Below, in pieces: positions 16,814 through 24,453 of a DNA stretch of 42,594 nt. The stretch lies in assembly GCA_021773095.1 (NCBI GenBank), contig JAJFKR010000036.1:1-42594 (forward strand). The letters are read 5' to 3'. How positions within the stretch are numbered: the first letter of the stretch is position 1; each line of letters begins with the position of its first letter. This stretch comes from Woeseiaceae bacterium. GTDB taxonomy: Bacteria > Pseudomonadota > Gammaproteobacteria > Steroidobacterales > Woeseiaceae. Both the position numbers and the translations under genes were made by a program. A model generated the notes under the pieces. It saw only the letters and a program-made list of their open reading frames with translations. It did not search any database and was not told the origin of the DNA.

Positions 16814-18181
16814 TCAGAAACCGGTCTGTTTATTGGCATCGTCGTACATCTTTGTCATAAACGAACGAATGGCAGGCTCAGCTTCTTCTTTCGTCATGAG
16901 TTTTTGTTTCTCCAGCACGACGGCCATGTCTTTGATCGAACGCTTGCCATCGATGAGCGACATGATGAAAGAATATATTTGCGTCGTCATTGCCTGTTGC
17001 CGGAACGATGGCGTTAGCGGCACCGGCTCTTTGCCGGTGACAATCCAGTCCGGCAGCGCGGTGTGTCGCGCTGGTTTATCCACAGCTCGTTCTTTGTACG
17101 CCGAAAAAGAAAAAACGCGCTCCTGACGGCCGTGTCGGCTTGCTGGCGAACTCATGTAGGGAATGGTCGCCTGGGAAACGTACGGATCGGAAAACCCGTT
17201 TTCGGCGACGATCGCTTTGGTTTCTTCCGGGCTGTAACAATTCGCACGTTGCGGACTCGAAAAAGCCAGTGAGCCGAAGTTGACCCAGCGACCGGTGTCC
17301 TTCAGGAGATTATTGATACGTCCTGCGAGTGCTGGCAAGTCTTCGCTAATGATGTCGATGAGCCAGGGTGTCACGACCGTATCGAAACAGGCATCCGGAA
17401 ACGGCGCTCGTAAGGCGTCACCGAAAACAAGATGAAAGTTTTCGTCCACGATTTCCGGGGCTGTCAGTTTGCGGAGTACTGCATCGTCGTCCAGGGCCAA
17501 CGGCGCGATCGGAAACTCGTAGAGGCTGAGTCTTTTTCCAGAGGTTACCGCATTGGCGACGAACATGAGTAGCGGATTGAAGTCCATGGCCACGGTTAAC
17601 GAGCAGTCGAGGCTGGTATGAATATCGTACGCCAGGCGTCCGGCACCCGACCCGAGCACCAGGACGTTGCCAAGTTCAGCGTGGTCGTGAAGTACCGCTC
17701 GAATCTGCTTTAGGGATGCCTTGTTTTCTTCCTCGCCCCACGACCAGTCGCGGTGAATGTTGGGGTAGTAGGTGTTCAACCCCTGATCGGATGGCATTCT
17801 CGTGCGCAGAGCAAGATAGCTTTCATAATTGCCCTGCAGCGATTGCAGCTCGATCGGTTGCAGCAGTTTCTGCAGCGATCGCCGGTGCGATTCGAGTGCT
17901 TTTCTGTACCGTTCGACGCGACGCTTGGCCAGCGAACGGATATCTTCAGTCTGTAGCTCTTTGTCGAGACCGGCAATCTCATGGCTGAGTTTTTGCAATG
18001 AAAACTGCAGCCGGCCTCGCCATTCGCCGAGCGCCGCCTGCGGTTCGGCAAACATCCAGGGGATACCGTCCAGCAGTGGAAAATCAATCTTGCAGGCCTT
18101 GCAATGCAGCCGGTCGTCCGACGCGTCAAGCGGTGTCTTGTCGCAGCGCGGGCAGGCGAGGAGCGTTGTTAAGTCCGTCAT
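16814..18181 (-). CDS. Three-domain methyltransferase: zinc ribbon, carnosine-MTase-like SAM domain, PqqD-like tail
   Basis: A 455-residue cytoplasmic protein. The N-terminus is a Trm112-like zinc ribbon with Cys10, Cys13, Cys27 and Cys30 (CPRCDKTPL and CKACKIDFPLLDGIPWM). A charged helical stretch follows (about 50-120). The SAM-binding domain has VLVLGSGAGRLAYDI near 174 and DWSWGEEENK before it, resembling the N2227/carnosine N-methyltransferase family. The last 70 residues (FIMSLIDGKRSIKDMAVVL onward) look like a PqqD-type winged helix. The Asp-Trp-Ser-Trp and Gly-rich motifs support SAM use, but the substrate is unknown. PqqD-like domains often bind peptide substrates, so a peptide target is possible (inference). 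It is preceded by the inverted repeat at 18205-18258. Confidence 0.8.
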   Translation of the reverse strand: MTDLTTLLACPRCDKTPLDASDDRLHCKACKIDFPLLDGIPWMFAEPQAALGEWRGRLQFSLQKLSHEIAGLDKELQTEDIRSLAKRRVERYRKALESHRRSLQKLLQPIELQSLQGNYESYLALRTRMPSDQGLNTYYPNIHRDWSWGEEENKASLKQIRAVLHDHAELGNVLVLGSGAGRLAYDIHTSLDCSLTVAMDFNPLLMFVANAVTSGKRLSLYEFPIAPLALDDDAVLRKLTAPEIVDENFHLVFGDALRAPFPDACFDTVVTPWLIDIISEDLPALAGRINNLLKDTGRWVNFGSLAFSSPQRANCYSPEETKAIVAENGFSDPYVSQATIPYMSSPASRHGRQERVFSFSAYKERAVDKPARHTALPDWIVTGKEPVPLTPSFRQQAMTTQIYSFIMSLIDGKRSIKDMAVVLEKQKLMTKEEAEPAIRSFMTKMYDDANKQTGF

Positions 18182-18200
18182 GGCTGCCGATTATGCACTA

Positions 18201-18258
18201 CTGGAGATAAGGTGACAGTGACCTTATCTCCAGAGTTAAGGTCACTGTCACCTTATCT
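18201..18258. repeat. 21-bp inverted repeat with nested hairpin
   Basis: A perfect inverted repeat has arms 18205-18225 and 18238-18258 separated by 12 bp; the first arm reads AGATAAGGTGACAGTGACCT followed by T. Inside it a second, alternative hairpin exists with 13-bp arms 18201-18213 and 18221-18233 around a 7-nt loop. It sits between the stop of the DUF1501-like gene and the start of the methyltransferase gene, so it could act as a terminator for the former and be a mobile palindrome (RAYT/REP-like or MITE-like) by origin. No U-tract follows, which argues against a classical intrinsic terminator. Confidence 0.85.
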
Positions 18259-18282
18259 ATTCTTAAAGCGGACGACCCTGGG

Positions 18283-19911
18283 TTATAGGGGATTTGCGAT
18301 TGTGCCACTCACGATGGGTTCGAACGCCGTGAATGTGTCGAGCTGTGCGCCACCACCCAGGCCGTGATTCCAGGGGTTGCCGTTCGAATCCAGTATCAGG
18401 TTGGCAAATCCGCCTTGCTCGCCGTGCAATGCCATGTAATTCAGAATTACCGAGTTAACGAGCAAGTTCACATTATTGGCCATTGGTGTTGCGGCGCGCA
18501 TTACCGAACCACCCGCATCCATCGCACCAATTTGTTGATGCAGCGCCTGCTCCTCCGGAGTTCCACCCAATAACACCGGTCTTCGCGTAGGGTTGTAAAC
18601 AAGGAAGAACGACGCGGCGGTCGATGAGTTGTCACTGGTCCACATGCCCTTGTTGCGGCCTGCCGTCGATGTATCGATCGCGCCATTTGAAGACAGTGAA
18701 CCGTCACTGAAGACGTACATCATGACCGGCTTGCCGAGACGTGCAGCGTACTCGAGTACAGCGCCCATACAACGACCGGCGCGGAAGTCTTTGACTTCGC
18801 CCTCAGATCTGCCGCCGCCGTGGTAATCGTAGCCGCCCATTTCAATGCAACCCGCGCCGGCGAAACCGTTCATCACGAGTTTCATGACGGATGCGGTTTT
18901 TTGGAATTCACGTGCATCACGGCTGCCGTCCGTGAATTCGGCCGTAGTGAAGATTGCAGAACCATCACCAGCAACAATGTTGGTGTCCAGAAGAGGATCG
19001 ATCGGCACGCCGCCGAATTCCTCCGCAATATGCGCGGCCTTCACATAACCGCAATTCACGGCCTGCTTGATCTGGGCATCGGTTGGAAGTTGAGTGCTAA
19101 CACGACCCATTTTCGCGTCACTGAGGCGGTATATGGACTCCATGACCGCTGTCGCATCGGCCTTGGAAAGGATACCGACGAGATCGCCCGTGTCGACCAG
19201 ATTGACGACGTCGCTCGGACGGTCGACTTTCGTGGGTCGCAGCTCCGGATCGAAGAGTACTGCCGGCAGTATCGAGTTACCGCCCGAGTCGGAGTTCTCA
19301 GAGCCGGCGAGGGTCAGGATAGATCCCTTCGAGCCAGCCCGTGCGATGCCGTACATCGGGTTGTGCGGATTGTTGCCGGTGTCGTTATCAGAACGGGCGG
19401 GAATCACAGCGCCATTAATGTTGGCTTCTGTTCCGGCCGTAAGGCTTGCGATAATGCCGCGACGAAACGCGCTGTCGAGGTGAAAACCGAGGCCTAAATC
19501 GAAGTTATCGAACGGGACCCCGGCGGCATCCGTCAGCCCGGGAACCATATCGCCCGGCAGGCCCATTTTCTCGTAGCCCGCGGTACCCAGAAAGTCACTT
19601 TGCCCGCCAGACTGACCGACCAGGACATTTGAGCCGGAAATGTTTGCGCCCCCGGCCAGATCGAAACAGATGAACGGAATCTTCCCTGCTCCGTCTGTGA
19701 TACGGCAAGTATTCAGCCTCATGTCATCGACGTCCGGTGACAATTGCGCCATTGCGCTCGCCGGCAGCATGCCCAGCGCACCAGCGCCAACGGTGTAAGC
19801 GGCACCGGTCATGAATCCCTGTGCCACGAACTGCCGTCGCGTGACAGGACGCGGATGATCTCCATGAAGCTGCGGCGCATCCCAGTGCCGTGCATTTCGT
19901 CTTTTAGTCAT
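18283..19911 (-). CDS. Tat-exported DUF1501-like protein
   Basis: A 542-residue protein with a twin-arginine signal (TRRQFVAQGF at 24-33, hydrophobic stretch, cleavage near ASAMA). The body is alkaline-phosphatase/sulfatase-like in flavour: CFDLAGGANISGSN, DFLGTAGYEKMGLP, HNPMYGIARAG and MGGYDYHGGGRSEGE. It is related to DUF1501 proteins, which often accompany DUF1800 or planctomycete-type cytochrome proteins and are sometimes misnamed GspF in databases. It probably folds in the cytoplasm, perhaps with a metal cofactor, before export by Tat. I start it at ATG 19911, with AAGGA upstream. It is the third gene of the minus block, 26 bp behind the LamG/cytochrome lipoprotein gene. Function unknown; periplasmic location is well supported. 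Confidence 0.75.
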   Translation of the reverse strand: MTKRRNARHWDAPQLHGDHPRPVTRRQFVAQGFMTGAAYTVGAGALGMLPASAMAQLSPDVDDMRLNTCRITDGAGKIPFICFDLAGGANISGSNVLVGQSGGQSDFLGTAGYEKMGLPGDMVPGLTDAAGVPFDNFDLGLGFHLDSAFRRGIIASLTAGTEANINGAVIPARSDNDTGNNPHNPMYGIARAGSKGSILTLAGSENSDSGGNSILPAVLFDPELRPTKVDRPSDVVNLVDTGDLVGILSKADATAVMESIYRLSDAKMGRVSTQLPTDAQIKQAVNCGYVKAAHIAEEFGGVPIDPLLDTNIVAGDGSAIFTTAEFTDGSRDAREFQKTASVMKLVMNGFAGAGCIEMGGYDYHGGGRSEGEVKDFRAGRCMGAVLEYAARLGKPVMMYVFSDGSLSSNGAIDTSTAGRNKGMWTSDNSSTAASFFLVYNPTRRPVLLGGTPEEQALHQQIGAMDAGGSVMRAATPMANNVNLLVNSVILNYMALHGEQGGFANLILDSNGNPWNHGLGGGAQLDTFTAFEPIVSGTIANPL

Positions 19912-19937
19912 CTTCCTGAGTTCCTTTAGTCCTGTCT

Positions 19938-22586
19938 TTATTGAACCAGCGTGGCAGCACTTCCGAGCACGGAGGCGCATACACCCTTGGCAATTGCTCG
20001 CGTGTCACTCGGACCTGCAAGTAGTCTGTCAATAAGATTGTTAGGCCGACCGCCGGCCGCGCTGAATGCCGCAACCTCGTCATAAACGATCGCGTGAGTT
20101 GGCTGTGACAGAAGTTGTGGTCCACCCGAAGTCTGACCGACAGCACGAGCGATCAAAGGATCGACGAAATTGCTGCGGTTGCCCGAACTAAACGCTGTTG
20201 CCGCTGGCTGAGCGAAGTCGAAAGCCGTCCAGATAATACCTTCTGCATCGGGATTCGGATCTACATTGCTACCGATCGCGGCATCGCAATACTGAATGGC
20301 AAGCTGTGCGATAGCGACCTGATGCGATGACAGGAATGTGCTGATGTCCTCGATGGCCGGGAGCGACTGCCTGAGTTCCTGGTAAGTCTCATCCACGTGG
20401 TCCGTAGTGACCCCGTTCGCCGTATAAACCATCAGGCGATCGACCCCAAGGATGGCGGCATACGTCGCATCGATCTCATCAAATGTACGCACACCAATTG
20501 TCGCGGCATCGACCAGATCCGTTGGTGTAACAACCAGCATCGGGTCTTCCGGGCGGTTGTAGATAGCACCGTCGATGTTGTCGAAAGTCAGGAAGAACTG
20601 GTCGTCGTCAGGACCTTTCTCAAGCGGAATCACCGCACCCAGTACGGATAATGGCTGCCCGAGTTCCTGGTTCAATGTCGAATCCGTAGTCTCTGCCATA
20701 TTCGCATAAGACTGTCCTACGGAAACCTCACGGCCATTCATCGCGAGATGCAGTCCTTCGATCGCAATGCCGTCCGGTGTCGAGCCATCGAGAGTCAGGA
20801 AGTGCGGTCTGTCGAACAGGTACGAGAAGCTGTCAAACTGTTGCGCCTCAAACAGTACGAACGAGGTGTCGACCGGAGCACCGATGCGCTCGGACACATC
20901 GAACAGCATGAAGAAGCGCTCACCGACACCCGCGTCGAAGTTCTGTGTGATCTGCTCCTGGGTTAGCGCACGGCGATGGACTGCGGCCAGTCGGAAAGTA
21001 CCTTCCCACAAGCCATCACTGGAGGCTTCGTTGCCGAGAATGACCGCGAAGTTGTTCTGCCAGTCGATCAGTGTACCGCCAGGAACAGGGTCGACGCCTG
21101 TTTCCATGACACCATTAACGTAAATTGTACGACCGTTAATCGGATCGTAGGTAGCAACGACGTGTTGCAATGTCGCCTGCAGGACCTCGTCCATGGCGGG
21201 CGTCGAATGCGCAGGATTTCCGTCCAGCTGCATCAATGGCACGCCATTACCGTCGACGGCATTGGTGCGCAGCAGGAAGTCGTAGTCATAAAGCGTTTGC
21301 TGTAACGCGAAATTACGCGCCTGAGGGCCGGCAGAATAGCTGACGATTTGCGCCATTTCCTGAGTTACGTTCGCGGGAACGACCCAGGCTTCGATCGAAA
21401 ATTCTCCCGACTCCTGCAGAACGTCGTGCAGCTTCTTGCTGGCGGCTGTTGAGCCCTGGGCTTTGCCCGGACCTTGTGCCGCGTCAGTACCGATCGTGAT
21501 TCCCCAGCCGCCAAACCAGCTGACATCGCCAGAGAAATTCAGGTCAATCGCAGGATCGACACCACTGGTATCGAACGCCGTCAGCCCGCTGCCGGATTGA
21601 AATTCCCAAAGTGCAACCTGGGCGTCTTCATAACGGTTACCGCCCGAAGCGAGCGTGCCGTCAGTGAGCCTTAACGCTTTGCTGATCAGGAGTGCCGGAT
21701 CCACAACCGTTGCACTAATACCGTTTGCAAATGCCGTGATCGCCGCGAGCATTTCCGTTTCGGCCGTGGCGCAATCATTGTTCCAGCAGTTATGTGACTC
21801 ACCAGAGATCAACGGGTTCGGACTTACCTTGATCACGAATCTGGAATCGATCGGTGAATCCAGGTTAATTTTCGATTGGGCCGCTCCGTACGCTACGTCG
21901 ATATCCGGGTCAGCAAAATAGGGTTGCTGCGCTGTAGGAGACTCTGAGCTGTGGCAACCCTGGCAGTATCGTTCCAGAATCGGAGTATATACGAGTGTCT
22001 GAAAAGCGGCCGGGTCAACCGGAAAACTCTTGCTGTCCGCGGGATCCTGAGACAGCGGCGGCGTCAGTACTATTTGACGTCCGCCATCGGCCGTAGTGCC
22101 TACCCAGTTTTCGATCCACGTCGTCAGAATCGATCCGCAAACACCGGGGTCTTCGACCCAGCAGTGATGTCGTTCAGTGGTAGAGCCGACTTTGGCAACG
22201 ACGCGAGATGCACCCGGTTGAATTTGATCAACGACGGTAATGGCGGCGTCGTATGCCACATTGACGTCGTCGTTGCGGACGAACATCGGTACCTGGGCAA
22301 CGGTCTCGTTGTGACAGTTACCACAACGGTCCGTAGTTTTGGCATTCGACCAAAATTCCTGCTGAAACTTCAGTACCTCCGCATCGCGTGCTGCAGGACC
22401 GGCATACGCGGCGTTGTTACCGTTGCCGGGCGCTTGTGCAACCGGGTTGTCAGTCGTTGTGGCGCCGCCACCGCAGCCCGCGAGTATCAGGCTGATAAAG
22501 AGCGGTGCAATGCCGGAGCGCACTGATCGGATCGCCCGGTTACGGGTTGTCCACGTATGGGTAGCAATTCCGATTGCTTTAGTCAT
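19938..22586 (-). CDS. Large lipoprotein with two CxxCH modules and a LamG-like domain
   Basis: The 882-residue product has a lipobox LILAGC (Cys38). Two related modules follow (about 75-160 and 195-288). Each has CxxCH (CGNCH at 88-92, CQGCH at 208-212), then VAYxAA, SRxVxKV and a Cys-Trp motif (HHCW, HNCW). They are evidently a tandem duplication and probably bind haem c. A concanavalin/LamG-like domain lies at about 325-560 (GEFSIEAWVVPANV, HVVATYDPINGRTIYVNG, ALTQEQITQNFDAG). The last 300 residues are acidic and match nothing I recognise. ATG 22586 is preferred because GGGAG lies eight bases upstream; ATG 22592 is also possible. It lies between the single-CxxCH protein and DUF1501-like genes and is almost certainly co-transcribed with them. 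An electron-transfer or surface-binding role is inferred. Confidence 0.8.
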   Translation of the reverse strand: MTKAIGIATHTWTTRNRAIRSVRSGIAPLFISLILAGCGGGATTTDNPVAQAPGNGNNAAYAGPAARDAEVLKFQQEFWSNAKTTDRCGNCHNETVAQVPMFVRNDDVNVAYDAAITVVDQIQPGASRVVAKVGSTTERHHCWVEDPGVCGSILTTWIENWVGTTADGGRQIVLTPPLSQDPADSKSFPVDPAAFQTLVYTPILERYCQGCHSSESPTAQQPYFADPDIDVAYGAAQSKINLDSPIDSRFVIKVSPNPLISGESHNCWNNDCATAETEMLAAITAFANGISATVVDPALLISKALRLTDGTLASGGNRYEDAQVALWEFQSGSGLTAFDTSGVDPAIDLNFSGDVSWFGGWGITIGTDAAQGPGKAQGSTAASKKLHDVLQESGEFSIEAWVVPANVTQEMAQIVSYSAGPQARNFALQQTLYDYDFLLRTNAVDGNGVPLMQLDGNPAHSTPAMDEVLQATLQHVVATYDPINGRTIYVNGVMETGVDPVPGGTLIDWQNNFAVILGNEASSDGLWEGTFRLAAVHRRALTQEQITQNFDAGVGERFFMLFDVSERIGAPVDTSFVLFEAQQFDSFSYLFDRPHFLTLDGSTPDGIAIEGLHLAMNGREVSVGQSYANMAETTDSTLNQELGQPLSVLGAVIPLEKGPDDDQFFLTFDNIDGAIYNRPEDPMLVVTPTDLVDAATIGVRTFDEIDATYAAILGVDRLMVYTANGVTTDHVDETYQELRQSLPAIEDISTFLSSHQVAIAQLAIQYCDAAIGSNVDPNPDAEGIIWTAFDFAQPAATAFSSGNRSNFVDPLIARAVGQTSGGPQLLSQPTHAIVYDEVAAFSAAGGRPNNLIDRLLAGPSDTRAIAKGVCASVLGSAATLVQ

Positions 22587-22598
22587 TATCATGTCTCC

Positions 22599-23831
22599 CT
22601 ACTGGCCCATGCAGTGAACGGCGGTATCGGCGAAAACCTGTTTCATCCGATAGCCCGTACTACGGAACGTAGCAATAATCTGGTCAACCTTGCCGTTGTC
22701 CGGCAGGTCTGGCTCGCGCAGGCAGACTGCGCGAAATACTTTCTTAACCTGACAGGCGGCGAATGCCTGACTATTGCCCAGTTCGTCGCCTAAGGACTGA
22801 GCGCCGTCTCCGGAACCCGGCCGCGCGGCATCAAAGCCGAGATAAGAGTTCTGGCCTTTGCGCCAGTAGTTATCCCAGTGGTCATCGGGAGTTCTGTATC
22901 CTTGCGGGAAATTCAGGTCGTTATTGAAGTACTTGGGCTGCACATTGTTTGCCGTGTATTGAATGGCGCCGGTGTTCTCATCGTAGGTGTAATACGCGAA
23001 AGCCTGCGTCATAGGGTCCATACCCGTATGACATCCGATACAGTTATTCAGAAACAGTCTGCTATCACCGCCCGGGCTGCGGCTCACGTCCTGGCGAATG
23101 CGGTCGGGTGGTAGCGCCGGATCGTGCAACTGTTCCATATCGCTGCAGAAGTGGTTGATCATTGTGAAACGAAACATCGCACGATTTGTGCCGGCGACGA
23201 AAAACGACTCTGCTGCGGCACGCGAGGTCAATACGCCCGCGGCGGCACCCGAAGGAATATTGTTTACCGTAGATTGCTGCGCAGTCTCAAGCTCATCACG
23301 CAAATTGATGTTGTTCGCCTCGAGTTGCGCGTAATGATCATTATTATTGGCAGATGGGGCGGCAGGCACTACGCCCGCCCGGCCAACGTACGTGATATCT
23401 CGAGACAGCAATTGATTAAACGGCTGATCGTCACGAATCAAGCCGATAACTGTCGCAACGTAGTCATTCAATGGCACGAACATCGAGCGGTCACGATTTG
23501 TCCACGGAGCTGCGAAATTCTTTAAGGTCACGTTGTAGAAATTCTTATCGTTCATTGCGATATAGGCCGCGCACTCAGCACCAGGATCGAAGCCCGTAAG
23601 CGTGAAGCTCGCGCAAACAGGATTGGTACCCTGAAGAGCATCTTCCATTTGCTGCAGCACAATTCCGGTCGGCGGGACGCCGGCAAGACGGTCGTGAATT
23701 CGCCTGGCTTTTTCGCTATCTCCCGCGTTCGCCGGCATTGCAAGCACTGCGACGAGCAGTCCGGCCACCACCAAGCGAAAAAAGGCTTCAAAAACGTCAT
23801 CCATGTGTTTTGTCCACTTCCTGTTATTCAT
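22599..23831 (-). CDS. Secreted single-CxxCH protein (planctomycete-type cytochrome-like)
   Basis: A 410-residue protein with an N-terminal signal peptide (hydrophobic at about 18-32, ending ANA). One CxxCH motif, CIGCHTGMDP at 264-273, is the sort found in DUF1585/DUF1588-type proteins, which bind one haem c. Flanking features are GVLTSRAAAESFF and PPDRIRQDVSRSPGGDSRLF. Additional cysteines (Cys73, Cys87, Cys229 and two near the C-terminus) may form disulfides. It heads the minus-strand block: its stop is immediately followed by the LamG/CxxCH lipoprotein gene. The initiating ATG at 23831 has only a weak purine-rich upstream site. Role in a periplasmic redox chain is inferred from the neighbours and the haem motif. 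Confidence 0.75.
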   Translation of the reverse strand: MNNRKWTKHMDDVFEAFFRLVVAGLLVAVLAMPANAGDSEKARRIHDRLAGVPPTGIVLQQMEDALQGTNPVCASFTLTGFDPGAECAAYIAMNDKNFYNVTLKNFAAPWTNRDRSMFVPLNDYVATVIGLIRDDQPFNQLLSRDITYVGRAGVVPAAPSANNNDHYAQLEANNINLRDELETAQQSTVNNIPSGAAAGVLTSRAAAESFFVAGTNRAMFRFTMINHFCSDMEQLHDPALPPDRIRQDVSRSPGGDSRLFLNNCIGCHTGMDPMTQAFAYYTYDENTGAIQYTANNVQPKYFNNDLNFPQGYRTPDDHWDNYWRKGQNSYLGFDAARPGSGDGAQSLGDELGNSQAFAACQVKKVFRAVCLREPDLPDNGKVDQIIATFRSTGYRMKQVFADTAVHCMGQ

Positions 23832-24453
23832 ATTGTTTCTGCTCTTAGGTCATTAATCGACTGTCGTGCATCGTCGAGCCGGGTCGGCAAATACTGCCAA
23901 ACTTCTGACGGTATCACCGTGAAAGCACTCACAGTCCTTGAATTACCTGTTGCTGGTCTGTGGCGAAATCAAAGTATCTGCAATCGTTAAAGCAAGTGCT
24001 GTGCCAGTTTCGGGTCGATAGCGAAGCCACCTGATAAAACGTATAAAAAACAAATCGTTATAGACGACTAGTAGGCATAAACCGAAATAGAGATATGTCA
24101 ACTGATTGTCGGCAGTTCCGAACAACGAATTCAGCCGGGCTGGACAAGTTACTGATTGTGAAGGGTTGTGCAACTGTCGCCGAAGGGAGACAGGGCGGGC
24201 AGGAAGTGACGCCTCTGAACAACAACGCCGAGTGAGACAAACTTAAAGCAGTTTCTGGGAGGCGCGCCTTTTTGACGCGATTCGGTGCGCAAAACAGTTT
24301 CTCCGCAAAGTGCTTACTGTTCCCGGTCGTTGTCGTACTTTTGAGACATTACATCGGTGTCGCCGCCTCTCTTATAATTCGACACTGTGAACGCGTTAAC
24401 GGTAAGGCGACCGCAATGCAGCGTAACCTGCCACGAGGCCGAAGGTGAGAGCT
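23832..24453. other. 622-bp divergent control region between the two envelope blocks
   Basis: No open frame here is credible as a gene: short frames have no family features, good starts or ribosome sites. The stretch 24020-24070 is AT-rich and may carry the minus-strand promoter, though I cannot name its hexamers with confidence. A GGCGCGCC palindrome occurs near 24263-24270. A perfect TATAAT occurs at 24373-24378. Its length suggests more than a simple promoter, such as activator sites. Confidence 0.5.
24373..24378 (+). promoter_or_regulatory. Possible -10 element for the HzsA-related block
   Basis: The hexamer TATAAT matches the sigma-70 -10 consensus and lies 75 bp before the HzsA-related start codon. 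No good -35 hexamer stands 17 bp upstream: TACATC is at that distance, and TTGAGA at 24341 is 26 bp away. If it is a promoter, it probably needs an activator. Confidence 0.35.

Noticed and set aside
18820..19497. Long open frame of 225 codons antisense to the DUF1501-like gene
   Set aside because: No family features or ribosome site; it lies wholly inside a well-supported gene and is explained by GC bias.
18283..19911. Annotation as a GspF-type secretion protein
   Set aside because: The protein is a soluble Tat-exported DUF1501-like protein with no membrane segments of a secretion-platform protein; the name is a known mislabel.
21951..22526. 191-codon open frame antisense to the LamG/CxxCH lipoprotein gene
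   Set aside because: It has no recognisable domain and overlaps a strongly supported exported protein.
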